A DNA stretch of 64,000 nt from Orbilia blumenaviensis (lineage: Eukaryota; Ascomycota; Orbiliomycetes; Orbiliales; Orbiliaceae). Positions 22,701 to 34,886 of the stretch are shown piece by piece. The DNA lies in NCBI GenBank assembly GCA_036872755.1, contig JAVHNS010000017.1, forward strand, positions 186,001-250,000. The letters run 5' to 3'. A model generated the notes under the pieces. It did no database searches and had not been told where the DNA came from. It saw only the letters and a program-made list of their open reading frames with translations. Position numbers and translations under genes: made by a program. Position 1 is the stretch's first letter, and every line of letters starts with the position of its first letter.

Positions 22701-24902
22701 ACGTTTTGGAGGCGCAAGTCCTATGTCGCTATCCTCATAGTCTCCATACTGATAGTGGTTGGGGTCGTAGCCAACAGCCGAATCGTCGACAACAGAGGTA
22801 CCAACAGCGGAATAGCCAACGGCTGACTGACCTACGACCGATTGGTCCACAACAGACGTGCCGACATATGATTGCGCCACTACTGATGGGTCTACCACCG
22901 ATTGTCCCACAATCGACTGATCTACTTCCGTGCCGGGCTGAGTCGTGGTAGCATCCTTACCCCCCTCGAACCACCAATTCATAGCGTCTCCTCTAGGAGA
23001 TGTACCTTTTGGTAATTCTGAACGAGATTGGATTCCCTGGTCACGAGCCTCGATGTCCTCATGATTATACCGACTAGACTTGTTGGGGTGCCAGCTTGGG
23101 GCGGTTGACGCCGATGCAACAGACACCTCAGATTTCGCGGCAAATGTATACTTGCGAGGGGATAGCGGAGCTACTTGGATCAGCCCCTGAGCATCGAATT
23201 GACGACGTATGCTTGCGAAACTTCTCTTTGGGGTTGGTGCCTGCTCTAGGTTGCTGGCTGGTGTCCCTCTTCGCGATATATTCAAAGGAGCAACAACCTC
23301 AGGCATTGAAATTGGAGGCGGTGTATTCCCAGTCATCGGCATACCGCTTTCTTCGGCAGTTGGGGGATATGGTGCTCCCTCGATATCATCATACATATGG
23401 TTCTCGTGCTCGCTTCTATTAGAGGACGCCATACTAGGAATCGAGGGCATTCTTATCCGCTCATGTGGAGAGGGTTGTTTTCCGAAAAGGCCATCAAGAG
23501 GTTCGACCGGAGGCGCACCGTCTGCGAGGTCTGATCCAGGTGCTGGGCCTGGCCCAAAACCAGGCCCTCTAGACCTCACAGACTCAGATCTTAAGAGAGC
23601 CGAGTTATCGCTTTGAGATAGTATCACTCCATGGCTAGTCCCCATATCTGCGTCTGGTTGTAAGACGAGCATAGGACCCTCGTGCTCAGCTTCATATTCA
23701 GCATTACGTTTTTCCTTGTAGGCACGAGCAGCCTCAGCGGCAATAGCGGCGGCGGCTGACTGTTCGATTGCGGACGTATTGCCGGCTTGGTTACTGGCTT
23801 TTAGAGCCTCAAACTGCGGTAGAATCAATCTCTTGATAGCGTCCTCGACGGCCTCCAACAAAACCGGATTCTGCGCAAGATCGGATGCATTGGACACGTT
23901 TCGATTACCAGACGCCTTCCTTCGACCTTCATCACGAGAAATGCTTCTACCGTGTCGATCTCGTGGAGATTTAATGTCCCTGGTCCGGGTGGATGGCTCG
24001 CCATTGAATTCTGCCATTTTCTTCTCAAGTCGTCGCCGCTCTCTTCGCTGTTCTTTTGTCAATCCTTCTCGATCCCTGTCCAGGCTCTGGCTTCGTTTTC
24101 GTGAAAGGTTGCTGCTGATATTGCTACCAAGATTACTACCGAGATTGCTACCTTCACCGAGCATAAGCTCTCGCTCGTTACTCAAACTCCGGCTCCTCCT
24201 CTGCGATAGCGGGTGCAAGCCAGAGTCGCCATCGTCGTATGTTTTTCTCCTCCCTCTAGGGCCAGAATTTGTTCGATAGTACCTGGGGGAACCAAGGGGG
24301 GATCCGGGTCCTTCTCTAATGACATCGATTTTCATTGGCGGGGGTTGAACGAGAGATTGCGATTGTTCGGATACTTCCGAGGTGAAATCGTCATCGACCC
24401 GAGTTATGGTCATGTCGCTGCCACCGGCATCTGATCGCCTCTTCCGCCTATCCTTTGCCACTATTAATCTATCATCGCCTCTGGGGTTAGAAAGCGAAAT
24501 TCGCTGTGTGTACGAAGGGGCACGTTTGGTGACAGGGCGCCCGTCGGGCCCCAATTCGATAGCTCGAGCTTGTTGGGCAGCTCTCCGATGCGAGGATGGT
24601 GTTACTTTGACACGCACACTAGGTCGGTTAGATGGCGCACTGCCCTGTCCTCTCGCGCCTTCGAAATATTCAATAAGCAAACTGGTCTGTGAGTTCTGAG
24701 AAACAGCACTGGCCGCGTCGGTATCCATGATTTGCTTCTGGTGATTCTTCTTGTTGGTCTCGATGGTGATTGCTCGGCCGTCATCTGGGATAGAATAAGA
24801 GGATTTGGTCTGCAGGGAGAGCATCGACTTGTCGCCACCCATACTACTGGTGCTTACAATCGACGGATCGGGCCGTTCAAGGCCCATAGCTGTAGTCGGC
24901 AT
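19716..24902 (-). CDS. Large disordered fungal protein (1,708 aa) with five-residue repeats
   Basis: Two exons (24902-21600 and 21539-19716) encode 1,708 residues. The true ATG is at 24902; the frame upstream opens only with GTG. Most of the protein is low-complexity and charged, rich in Ser, Arg and Pro, as in cytoskeletal or cortical scaffold proteins. Residues about 661-710 form ten tandem five-residue units of the form [GDA]-x-S-x-V. The most ordered part is just after the intron: LTVRDAARNARDTEIL, LVRSAAEMRDSFDDLKKQL, NIFRKALKGLSMKSSNDLAR and IEDMLVQLLGEVEGLK, which look helical or coiled-coil. The C-terminal region is basic (KKKTRHKRDETPDEKAARKE). The layout is like conserved filamentous-fungal proteins of unknown role; I do not assign a function. 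A strong GTAAGT near 19753 could replace the last few residues with another exon. Confidence 0.85.
22773..22922 (-). repeat. Ten tandem 15-nt units encoding [GDA]-x-S-x-V
   Basis: Read on the minus strand the units are DQSIV, GQSVV, DPSVV, AQSYV, GTSVV, DQSVV, GQSAV, GYSAV, GTSVV and DDSAV. The period is strict, with Ser at position 3 and Val at position 5. Codons vary between units, so the array is old and held by selection on protein rather than recently amplified. Confidence 0.9.
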
Positions 24903-27900
24903 GATTTGAGAGAATCGCACAGGATAATGGAGGTGATAAAAGGTAGATGAAGTTTATCAGAATGAGATGAAGGGGTGAAAGAAGAGATGGAACCACTCAG
25001 CGATTCAATGAAGGATCGATGAGCAGAGGCGCAGCTAACTGGCTAGTGCTGCTGAAGTGTCGAGACGGGCGTAGATGTGTTGTTTGGCGGTGTGGATGGA
25101 TAGCGTCCCGCCTCCCCTTCTTCCTCTTCTTCCTCGTCCTCTTCTTCTGTTGATCCTGCCTAGTCCTCCTGTCGTCGCCACTTTTACTACTACCACCTGG
25201 TCAGTTGTCTTGCTTCCCCTTGAGAAAACGTTGCGAATTCGGATATATCGATCCGGGACGAAAACCACATCCCCCGAATTGAGCAAAAAGGAAAATAGAA
25301 AAAGGAAGAAATAACTAAGAAGCGAAAAGGGCTAAAAAAGGGAATGGGAGCTTTTGCTTTACTACTGTCGACTGGGAGGCACAGACAGGACAGTCAAATA
25401 GACCGAACAGACAGAGGGAGAGACAGCCTTGGGGCTTGGGGGGAAGAGTGGGAGAAAACCCAAGGTTGACTGGCGGATGGAAGGTGCAGAAGCTCGCAGC
25501 TGAGACCCTTTATTGTTTTTTTTTTTTCTATTCGCCTTTTTCGCCGTTTTGCCCTTTGCCTTTTGCCCTTGCTTTTGGGATAGGCTTCTCCGCCCTTGCG
25601 CGCTGTGCAGCGGGTTTGTCACGGTTTCGCGGGAAGGGCTAGCTTTTGGGGGGAAAAGAGGCCGGCGCCGTTTGTGAGGGAAAAGTTCGGTGTGTGCTGT
25701 GCATATGCGGCATAAAACAACAGCGACACCTGATTGCATGTCCTAAAGGGACTTAAACAAAACGCTGAAGGAGGAGGCATGGGTGTGGTAGTAGCAGCTA
25801 TGGATTGGGACAGGTATGGAGTCAGACTATACCTTAAAAAGACGAAAGGAGGGCCTTCTATGATGTTATGATGGACTTAAGCACTCAGGTTAAGACGTGT
25901 GTATGCGGATGCGAACCGAGGGGAAAAAGCGAAAATGGAGAGAAAGAGGAAAGAGAAGGAGAGAAGAGAGCCGCGAGGAATGCAAAAAGCACAAGCTTGC
26001 GGGAAAGAGAAGTTAAAAAGGGCTCGAAGAAACAACCCCCGCCGCTGTGTGCGATCGAAAGTTGACTGGTGCCGACAGGCCAGGGCGGGCGGGTCGGAGC
26101 GAGGATCTTGTTGGTGGCAGCAAGTCGTGGTGGTGGGTGACTATAAGCTGATACGATACTATTCCGTACTACTGAGCGGGTATTGTTCGAATGTATTCCC
26201 GAGTACTTACAACTTACTGACGTAGTATAAAGCTAGCTCGGGGCGATAGTCGTGGAAGGAGTGGTATCAAAGCTTAAAGCGGCAGTATGGTAGCTTCGCA
26301 ATTGGCATCCCACACCTATTGAGATATTGAGAAAGAGCGCGAGCGCGAGCGCCAGAGATATATCCTGAGTATTTACCTAGGTATATATGGGAGGAATCGA
26401 ACAAAGCAGGATAAAATATATATATCTGGTAAGGAGGGGCGGAAGGGCAGGTAGGTAGATGGATTCGAACGATCAGCTACCAGAGCATGCTATATTATTA
26501 TCCCATACGTCCCTTTCTTTCCCATTTGATATATAACCCTCCCCGCGCGATCAAAAAAAAGGAATTGCTGAATGCTTGACAGAATTTAACTGAAGGGGGT
26601 GTGTGTCGTTTATGAGGTATGCAAGCAAGTACTTAAAGTACCTACGTCCTTTGGTCGATAGTGGAGGTGTGTGTGTGGGTGTGCCTGTGCAGCTGTGCAG
26701 CGTGCTTGTGCGACAAAGATACAAATGCAGACCGACGGAAATGTAATTGGGGTTCAGACGAAATATAAAAGACAAGCCTAAGGAAAAAAGAATGGCGGGG
26801 GGCCAAACAATGATGATAAAGGAACCTGATATAGGTGACTTTAAGAGGAACAATAAAGGTGTCAAGCCAGGCTCAGAGTCGCAATTAATTGATTCCTGTC
26901 TGCTTTGAAGCGCCTTTCCCTTGCCTGGAGCCTCAATGAAGGAAATGTGTATACACAGAGTACCCAGGTCGGTAACTACTGAACGTGGTGCTAAAAATGC
27001 GGGCGCACAGTTTTTGGGGAAAGCGAGCGCTGGTTGCCAGGCCAATGCACCCGGCCATGCGATTATCTTCAGCAACCGAACCACTTGCTCTGTTTCTTTC
27101 CCCACCAGGCGGCCAAGAGTTTGCTAGCCAGCCAGCCAGTCAGCCAGACCTCCGCCGGTTACCCACTACCACTACAGGCAACCCACTTAAAGTAACCAGC
27201 CCGGAGAGCCCGCTGCGTTTTTCTAGTGGGCAGGCCTTAACTATTCCAAAGACCTGCACACCGCGAACCAGCCAATCGTGCTGGTCACAAGGCCATTCCT
27301 CTTCGACCGCGCTCCTGCCAACTCATCACCGGCCAAACATCCCGATTGGCTTATATTTATTTCTCTGCTCGTCTCGTCTCGCCTCCAAGTCCAGTCCAGG
27401 CCGGTTCCACCTCCAGGTCTCACATCGATCTTATGCATGACTTACCTTACCTACACGCCGACATACGTACCAAACCATACCTACATGGTTATGAACACAT
27501 GGATGTCTCTTAACTAACAGTTTATCGATTACACATTCACGTCACGATCGAGATCAATTACAGCAGTCTCTCTTGTTTTTTTCTATTCGGATAAAAAAAG
27601 AAAACAAGGACCAACGCTTCGAATTTCATTCGAAAAACGCTGGCTGACTTGTTTCTTTTCTCTTTCATTTTGCTTTGAGTGGTGTAGTAGTAGTCGAGCC
27701 GGCTGCAGGAACCGTTACCATCGGCCTGAGTCCAGTTTTTTTTTGCTCGCAGTTGTTATAAAAAGTCCATATTAGATGGGTGCGAAAAAAAGAAGAAAAA
27801 AGACAGTCAAAAAAATTCAGATCGGCCGACTTGACGACAGAAGATAGGTTTCCCTAAGGGAGAAGAGAAGAAAAAGCAGTATCGCAGCGCCTCGGTTTAG

Positions 27901-28289
27901 AGGAGGGGGAGGGGGAAAACTAGTAGCACAGTAGGAAGCAAAAAAGAGAAAAAAATCAAGAGAACACCGACCCTGGGAGAAAACCGGAGGTGAGAAAAGC
28001 AAACGTTTGTGTAAAAAAACAGCGAACGAAAATTATCAAACGAAAAGGAAGGAAAAAAAGGATAAAGACACACGCGAGCGAACACACAGAAAGGGAGAAG
28101 AGATTCGAGAGTGTAAAGTTTTTTTTTTGTTTCTTAAACATATTTGCCCTCAAGCGATGTACATGATTAAGATGATAGTATGTACCCCAGGATCATAAAA
28201 GAAGAAGAGAGAAAAGACTGTAATGTTCCCCAGATACCCGTTTCGAAAAATATTCAGGGCATCTTATTACAGTTGCGTTTGCGGGTTGT
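24903..28289. other. Long intergenic region (3.4 kb)
   Basis: This lies between the start of the large minus-strand gene and the 3' end of the NOT3/5 gene. It probably holds a long promoter and leader for the former. Plus-strand purine-rich blocks (25860-26040, 27780-28140) read as pyrimidine-rich on the minus strand. Several short frames exist but none has gene-like features. Confidence 0.5.
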
Positions 28290-30476
28290 TTAAGTCGACA
28301 GGTCATCTTCCAGGAACTTGTATGCAAACTTGAATTCGGACTTGCGCCTATTCATCCACGTGCTTTCGTAGTCGAAGAAGCGGTAGGTTCCTTGTTCAAA
28401 TTCCTCGTTGATCACCTTGGGCTCCTCGTGTCGCTGGAACCAGGTTTGGTACTGCTTGTGAAACCGCCAACTAAGCTGTTTCAGTCGCTGCGCCGCGAGG
28501 TATTGCTGGTACGTTCCCTGTCGGTAGTAGAATATATAAAATAGAGTGTCCGTGTCTACCTTTCCGAAGAAACTCGGCTCCTCCAACAGGCCAAGTGGCT
28601 CCTGGGGGTAGTGGGCAGGTGTCTTATATGGAGTCTGGGGTTTATATCGCTTGGGTCTTTCCGCATCCTGCGCAACGGGGTGGGTTGCAGCCGACGCTGC
28701 CAATAGCCTGAGTGAGTGAGGACTTGTAGGATCGTGTTTCCTTGCTTTCACTGCTTCGAATGATGCTATCAGATCTTGCAGCCCAGGCGGTAGCTTGAAC
28801 TTCGGATCCACAGTAGCGCCATTTGTCATTCGCGGGGAAGCGGTCCTCGATGGCATCTTTTGCGACGGCTTGGATGGGCGGGTTTCGTAGGATGTAGAGA
28901 ATAGGGAGTTCGGATTGTCGTCCTCTATCGGCTCTGATGCTGGTGCCTTTCCATCCCTGTCCGATGTTGTAGCCTCTTCCGGCTGAGCAGTCGAGTGTTG
29001 TGTCGACGATTGTGAGGAGGCTTCCCTCTGCATACTTGATATCGATACTGGGGCCGCATGCGTACTCGATGGGGTCTGAACGGCCGAGCTTTGTGCTGCA
29101 GCGCTGACCTTGTCTAGCTGAGGCGTCGGCGGAACGGAGGCGGGCACGGACTCCGGCGGTGATGCTGTATGCTCCGGTATCGGTTCTACTGTCACGGCCT
29201 TCGACGGCTTTGGCGACGGCTTGGCTTTCGTTGATGTTAATGATACCAGTACAGCTGATGTCACAGGAGGTGTCGACGATGCTGCATTGTTGTTCATATG
29301 ACTCGGCGGGGGAGGTAACGGTGCAATCCCCACATTCTTATCCGCGGCTGCGGCTGCGGCTGCAGCAGATGCATATTTGAGGGGTTCACCTGGAGGCCGT
29401 GTTGGCGGTGGGGCAGGTTTCATTGTTGTCCCATTCATGGTAGTGCTATGAATCGTTGCCAGTGTAGGTAACGGAGATTTCATCTGCGCCGAAGGCCGGC
29501 GTGTCGTAGAAGACGAAGGAGTATGCGTTTCGCTCTTCTTCTCCGGGGGGTCGTCGTATATCGACTGGTTATCCTGTGACGATAATCTATCGTTGTCAAG
29601 ACCGACATTATACAAGTCTTCTTCTTCGTCCAGATTCAGGCCGTCAAACATGGATTCGTCCTCCGTGAAGTCCTGGTCACCATTGCATTCGACATAGTAC
29701 TTGATGTCGTCCTTGATGTCCGCAACTTTATCAGCCTCCAGTCCACCGTTCTCCACCAGTCGTAATATCAGCTCCAGCTTAGATTGGTGCCATTTATGTC
29801 GTTCTACCGAATTTTCAACGCTGGAGAGTCTTTCGGCCTTCGCGCTGTCCTTACGGCCCTTTTTAAGAGTCATGGTTATTGACTCCATTTCGGTTTCGAA
29901 AGTCTCGATCTGGCGTTCTAGTTCCTCTACCATATTCGATAGGAAAGCACATATCTCCACCTTTTCCTTTTCTTTGGGATCCAGTTTCGCTGCTGCCGAT
30001 AGACCTTCTTTGCTGTACGCTTTCGTCTTCATTTCCTTCTCGACGGCCTTAAACTTCTCCATTTGCTATAGCAACACCAAAAGACAACCAAAATGTCAGC
30101 AAATGAACATTGGAAAAGATATGCAGAACCGCAGAGCAAGATAGGAGCCGATGCCGGGAGTTGAAATATGTATATAGAGGGGAGTGTCCAAGGCTGGATA
30201 TGTGGATCCTCCGGAACTAACCGTCTCTATCAGTTTCCGCTGCTCCAGCAGAGGCTTCTTGTCCTTGATTTCGTTACTAGCGGCCCAGGACTTGATCTGA
30301 TCCCTATGCCGCTGTAGCTTTTTGATCTCGCGCTTGAGAACATCTTCTAGCTTTTCTTTCTGCGACGGATTCGATGTCTGCTGTAGTTTATCGTAGGTTC
30401 CCTCGAATGCCGTTATTCCTTCCGCTACTCGTTTAAAACAACGGTCTACTTCCTGCTGTAACTTCCGCTGCGCCAT
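28290..30476 (-). CDS. NOT3: CCR4-NOT complex subunit NOT3/NOT5
   Basis: This is a subunit of the CCR4-NOT deadenylase and transcription-regulatory complex. Exons 30476-30222 and 30065-28290 give 2,031 nt (676 aa), with one 156-nt intron. The N-terminal Not3 domain is a long coiled coil: [38 protein letters not shown] and [20 protein letters not shown], then [16 protein letters not shown]. The middle (about residues 200-480) is Pro/Ser/Thr/Ala-rich and disordered. The C-terminal NOT box follows: [59 protein letters not shown] and YFDYESTW-like sequence. Length and order are normal for NOT3/5. Confidence 0.95.
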
Positions 30477-31750
30477 GTTTACCGGAGGTTTGTGGCCGAT
30501 AGTATGGTTGTTCTATGTCGAAGGATGCGATGTATAGTATATTTGAGGGGTGAGGAGGTCGAATACAGGGGGTGTGAGGGGGATGGAGATTCCAAGGGAT
30601 GAAATGGAGGAGGATTGGATGGTATTTGGTAACTAGCGGTTGTGTGGAGGGTTGTTGTTGTTCAGAGATTTGATTTGATCGGGACGGATTGTTCTCGGTC
30701 GTGACAGGTTCAAGTTTAGAGTGACTGAAAGTGTTGGCGCTGCAAAAGTGTTGGCGAGGAGGTTCGGTCGAAGGAAACCAACAGCCTGCCAGCCTGCTTT
30801 CAGTTAGCTGCGTCGTAGGCAGTGACCTGGTCAGTTTGTTCAGGTTCTGTTCTGTGGAGACCGGAGGGATGGTATGATGGTGGCGATGTTATATTTCCAA
30901 CGGTAGACGGTTGCAAAATATGCAAAAATGAGGATGGTCTTTTTCCTTCTGTGCTAGTTATTACCTTAGCTTGTGCGCGGAAATTATAATTACCAGCCTT
31001 TGAGCGGAGAAGCCTATTGAGAATCTCACAACCGTTGGAGCACAACTTGTAATTGTAATTAAGTACTTAAGTATATGAGACGACAGGATTTACATGTCAA
31101 GGGGCCTTATAATATTTTAGTTACGGAGGGAAAACTTGGTGATACAGTTTTGTCTGGATCGAATGAACCTCATACGCATGGCTCACGTATGTATGGCTAT
31201 ATCATGGATGTGCATGTTGCGTCTGCCATGGCCATGATCCCCGCAATACACTTCACCATCCCTCCTCTCCATCCCTCTCACGTCCTCTGGAGGAGAGAGC
31301 TATACGGCGCCGTACGTAAGAGAATTTAGGCTTCCTGGCTCACGCCTGAAACCCGGCTGGTATCAGCTGCTAACTTAGCAGGTCCTGTTGGCCACAGATC
31401 ACTCTAAAAACATACCATCGTCATGGTCCTGGCGACCCCGGTGAACTCCTAACCTCCCCTCGGATCCTAACCTATCAACCTGGTGGCTTTGTGTGGCTAC
31501 CTCTTCCTGGCCAGTCGCCTGTCCTAATTACAGTCAGCCTGACAAAGCTAGCTAACGGAGAGGTTTAACTTCACCAGCTGAAAATCCCAGTTTTAGCCTT
31601 ATTCCAAACCTATCCAGAGTCAAACAAGTTTAACAGAACCCGGTCCGCACATCCACGGAGTTAGCCAGCGCTCCCAGACCTCATATAGTTGCTACTATTA
31701 ACCTACTTTGAATTGGATATCTGTGGGATTCTTTAATAACCCATTAAACT
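30477..31750. other. Divergent promoter between NOT3/5 and DTD
   Basis: About 1.27 kb separate two divergent genes. Only short frames without recognisable features occur (for example 31075-31329). No gene is supported. Confidence 0.55.
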
Positions 31751-32882
31751 ATGAAAGGTACCGTATCCTATAGTTGCACATGACACAGTATAGAACTTTG
31801 CTTGAAATTTTTCGGCGCTTCTAGCTATAACCGTTGGAGGAATGTTAGACTAATCCTAAATCCTACTTCCCACATCAAAGCGATCGTCCAACGAGTCCTG
31901 TCGGCCTCGGTCACAGTCGATTCACAGTTGGTCTCCTCAATATCAAAGGGACTATTAGTATTTGCGGCTGGTACGAGGCGTCGGTAGACGGTGTGCATGG
32001 TCTATCTCTCCAAACACATACTTGGGGTCGGTATCTATAAATCATAAAACTGACAATTTATTGTTGGTATCCAGTTGGCCCGGATGATGACGAATCTGAC
32101 GCGGCAAATCTTGCCGGAAAGGTCCTCAAGATGAAATTCTGGGACGATGAGGAGGGCGGGAAGGTACCCAACTTCCTAAAATTAATCAAAATTTTAATCA
32201 CGGCTCAGGATCCTGATTTGATACAATTCAAAATGTTTAAAGTGGAAAAGGAACGTCGTTGACATCGAGGGAGAAATCCTTTGCGGTAGGAAGATAAACC
32301 TCTTGAAGTTGATCACAAGCATGTGATGGCTGATACGGTGCTACTGCCCTGATAGTGTCGCAATTCACCCTTCTGGCGAATACAAAGAAGGGAAGCAAGG
32401 TATCAATACACGGGATAGGCTTGTTGTCTAGATCTTTTATCATCAAGTCTAACGGTCCACATGCAGCCCGATTTCCACGGCGCAATGGCGCCAGACCGTG
32501 CGAAGGCACTCTACGAAAACTTCTTCGAAAAAGTCCAGCAGGGCTACCAGCCGGAGAGGGTTAAAGACGGCGTTTTCCAGGCCATGATGCAAGTATGTCT
32601 ACTTTATTATACAGTCTTATATAGCACCCAATGAGGAAGCCCTCTTACTAACGTGCGCTCACATGAAATATAGGTCGCTCTAGTGAACGACGGCCCGGTA
32701 GGAAATCCTATCAAACCAGGGAGATCGAGAGCGTTTAGAAAGCCCAAACTAACATTTACAAACAGGTGACTCTCGAATTAAACACCCCAGATAAGAAGGC
32801 ACAATCTCGGCCTCAAAAGATGGATAAAATTGCCAAGTTGAAGGGAACAGACACCCCAGGATCGAGTTCCGACGCCGCCTGA
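31751..32882 (+). CDS. DTD1: D-aminoacyl-tRNA deacylase (DTD), eight small exons
   Basis: DTD hydrolyses D-amino acids mis-attached to tRNA. Exons 31751-31757, 31881-31970, 32075-32163, 32243-32285, 32356-32399, 32467-32592, 32674-32697 and 32766-32882 sum to 540 nt (179 aa), all in frame. The protein has the canonical start MKAIVQRVLSASVTVD, VLKMKFWDDEEGGKWKRNVV, the catalytic SQFTLLANTKKGSKPDFHGAM (split by an intron) and the Gly-cisPro-region motif NDGPVTLEL. The C-terminus is a short disordered tail. The first exon would be only 7 nt (ATGAAAG) with acceptor AAG at 31880. The alternative is ATG 31802, in the same frame, which reads straight into exon 2 and adds a basic leader of about 26 residues that might target mitochondria. 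The body of the gene is secure; the start is not. Confidence 0.88.
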
Positions 32883-33414
32883 AGCTCGTTACGATACCTT
32901 GAACTAGGATCTTTTTACTTATCGATAAAACCTCTGAACAACCCCAATTGACTAACAACCCTCAAACCGTCTTCTCTTTCATAATTAATTAGTAATATCA
33001 AACCTGCACTTATTAAGAAAGTAAAAATTGGCCCTGGACAGACCTGCAAGTAATACACCTGGTTCATGGGAACAATGCAGGTACAGAAATGTCGTCAGTA
33101 TTATCTGCAGCTACCTTCGCTCGTGGATGTGGAGCCCCACCACGTTGAGTTGCGTTTGGCGGGGTAGCCCAGAAATCGACTTCGCTTGTGTGACCTAGAG
33201 CGCGTTTCTCTTCCAGAACGTTCCTCCCAGCCCCCACTTGTCACCACCTTCCTGCCTCGATCTCTTTCGATTTCTCCACCATTTCTTTAATTGATTCCTG
33301 TTATTTCACCGTCTGCTAGCGTCATACCCATAATCAACGACTCTTTGAATAGTAATACCCTTTACCTGATACCCACGTCGAACTTCACGTATTCAATCGA
33401 AACAACTCTTCAAC
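32883..33414. other. Spacer between DTD and cyclophilin-40
   Basis: Terminator of DTD and the pyrimidine-rich promoter and leader of the cyclophilin gene (about 33200-33410). No gene is seen. Confidence 0.6.
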
Positions 33415-34886
33415 ATGGCTGAACCAGCGAGTAAGCTACCATCCAGCAGCTAGCGATGACTATGTTGAAGTCTAACAATGTAATCAGAACGCGCAAGAGT
33501 TTTCTTTGATGTCTCGATCGGTGACAAGCGTCCAGAGCGAATCACCTTCGAACTGGTAAGGATACCTGCCGAATGCCTAAACAAAGCAAGATATCGATAC
33601 CCGTCTAACGCTAACCGCCGCATTATTAGTACACCGACAGTAAGCTTTAAACTCAACATCAATATTCATATAACCGCTAATATCGTCCACCAGTCGTTCC
33701 AAAAACAGCCGAGAATTTCCGAGCCCTCTGTACTGGTGAAAAGGGAGTTGGAAAGTTGGGGGTGCCACTTCACTACAAAGGTGAATACCCGCCTGCCCCT
33801 CAGAAGGCTATGAATTTTTACTAACAAAAAGGCAAGGCTCCGGCTTCCACAGAATTATCAAGAAGTTTATGTGTCAGGGTGGTGACTTCACTGCTGGCAA
33901 CGGAACTGGAGGAGAATCGATTTATGGAGAGAAATTCGAAGATGAAAACTTCGAGAAGAAGCACGACAAGCCGTTCTTGCTTTCTATGGCCAACGCTGGG
34001 CCTGGTACCAACGGCTCGCAGTTTTTCATCACCACTACCGACACTCCACACCTAGGTATATTTCCCGTAGTTCAAGATCTAGCCCATGAGATTTTCTAAT
34101 AATGATAATTACAGATGGTAAGCATGTCGTATTCGGACATGTCATCAGCGGAAAGAGCGTCGTTAGGAAGATGGAGGACACAAAAACCGACGCTCAGGAC
34201 AAGCCTGGAAGACCCATTATCATCCAAGGTGCGTAAAGTTCCAATTCAAAACCTATCCAATACTCGACATTAACATTAGTAATAAAGACTGTGGCGAGCT
34301 TCCACCTGGCGACTCCGGTGTCATCGAACTCTCGGACGATGGAACTGGCGACAAATACGAAGATTTCCCTGAAGATGTCGACGAGGAGATGGATATCGAG
34401 AAATCCTACAAGATCGCTAGCGACATCAAGGACATTGGAAACGCAGTATTCAAGAAGGGTGACTTGGAACTGGGTGTTGAAAAGTACCAAAAGGCCCTCC
34501 GATACATTGTTAGCTGGGTCACTTTGAATGAGGAAGACGGAACCCCAGAGCAGATCAAGGCTATGAACACTCTTCGTTTCAGCTTACACTCCAACTCGTC
34601 CCTTCTCCAGAGTAAATCGGGTGCGTTTAAAGATGCCGAAGACTCTGCAACCAAAGCCCTCGAGGTCCCTGGCATCACCGACGCAGAAAAGGGAAAGGGA
34701 TACTTTAGGAGAGCCCAGGCTAGATTAGGCATGAAGAACGAGCAAGGTGGACAGGAGGATTTGGAAGAAGCTATCAAATACGTCCCGAATGACGGTGCAG
34801 TCAAGAAGGAATTGGATTCCATCAAGAAAAAGCAGGCTGAGAGAGCTGCAAAAGAGAAGAATGCCTATAAGAACATGTTCAAATAA
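33415..34886 (+). CDS. CPR6: Cyclophilin-40-type peptidyl-prolyl isomerase with TPR domain
   Basis: Cyp40 proteins are Hsp90 co-chaperones joining a cyclophilin isomerase domain to a TPR domain. Exons 33415-33430, 33488-33555, 33630-33639, 33694-33780, 33837-34055, 34115-34228 and 34288-34886 sum to 1,113 nt (370 aa). The third exon is a 10-nt microexon encoding YTD plus one base. The isomerase domain (1 to about 175) has [20 protein letters not shown] with the catalytic Arg, and [16 protein letters not shown]. The cyclosporin-contact Trp is replaced by His ([13 protein letters not shown]), as in Cyp40. The TPR part follows ([39 protein letters not shown]) and ends in a Lys-rich helix. The order and length match yeast Cpr6/Cpr7. 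Confidence 0.95.

Noticed and set aside
26450..26510. Minus-strand GTTCGAATCC resembling a tRNA B box with a near-complete T stem
   Set aside because: No D arm, anticodon arm or acceptor stem can be drawn at the right distance.
26551..27440. Frames on both strands (184 and 151 codons) in the 3.4-kb intergenic region
   Set aside because: No domain, biased composition and no splice or leader context.
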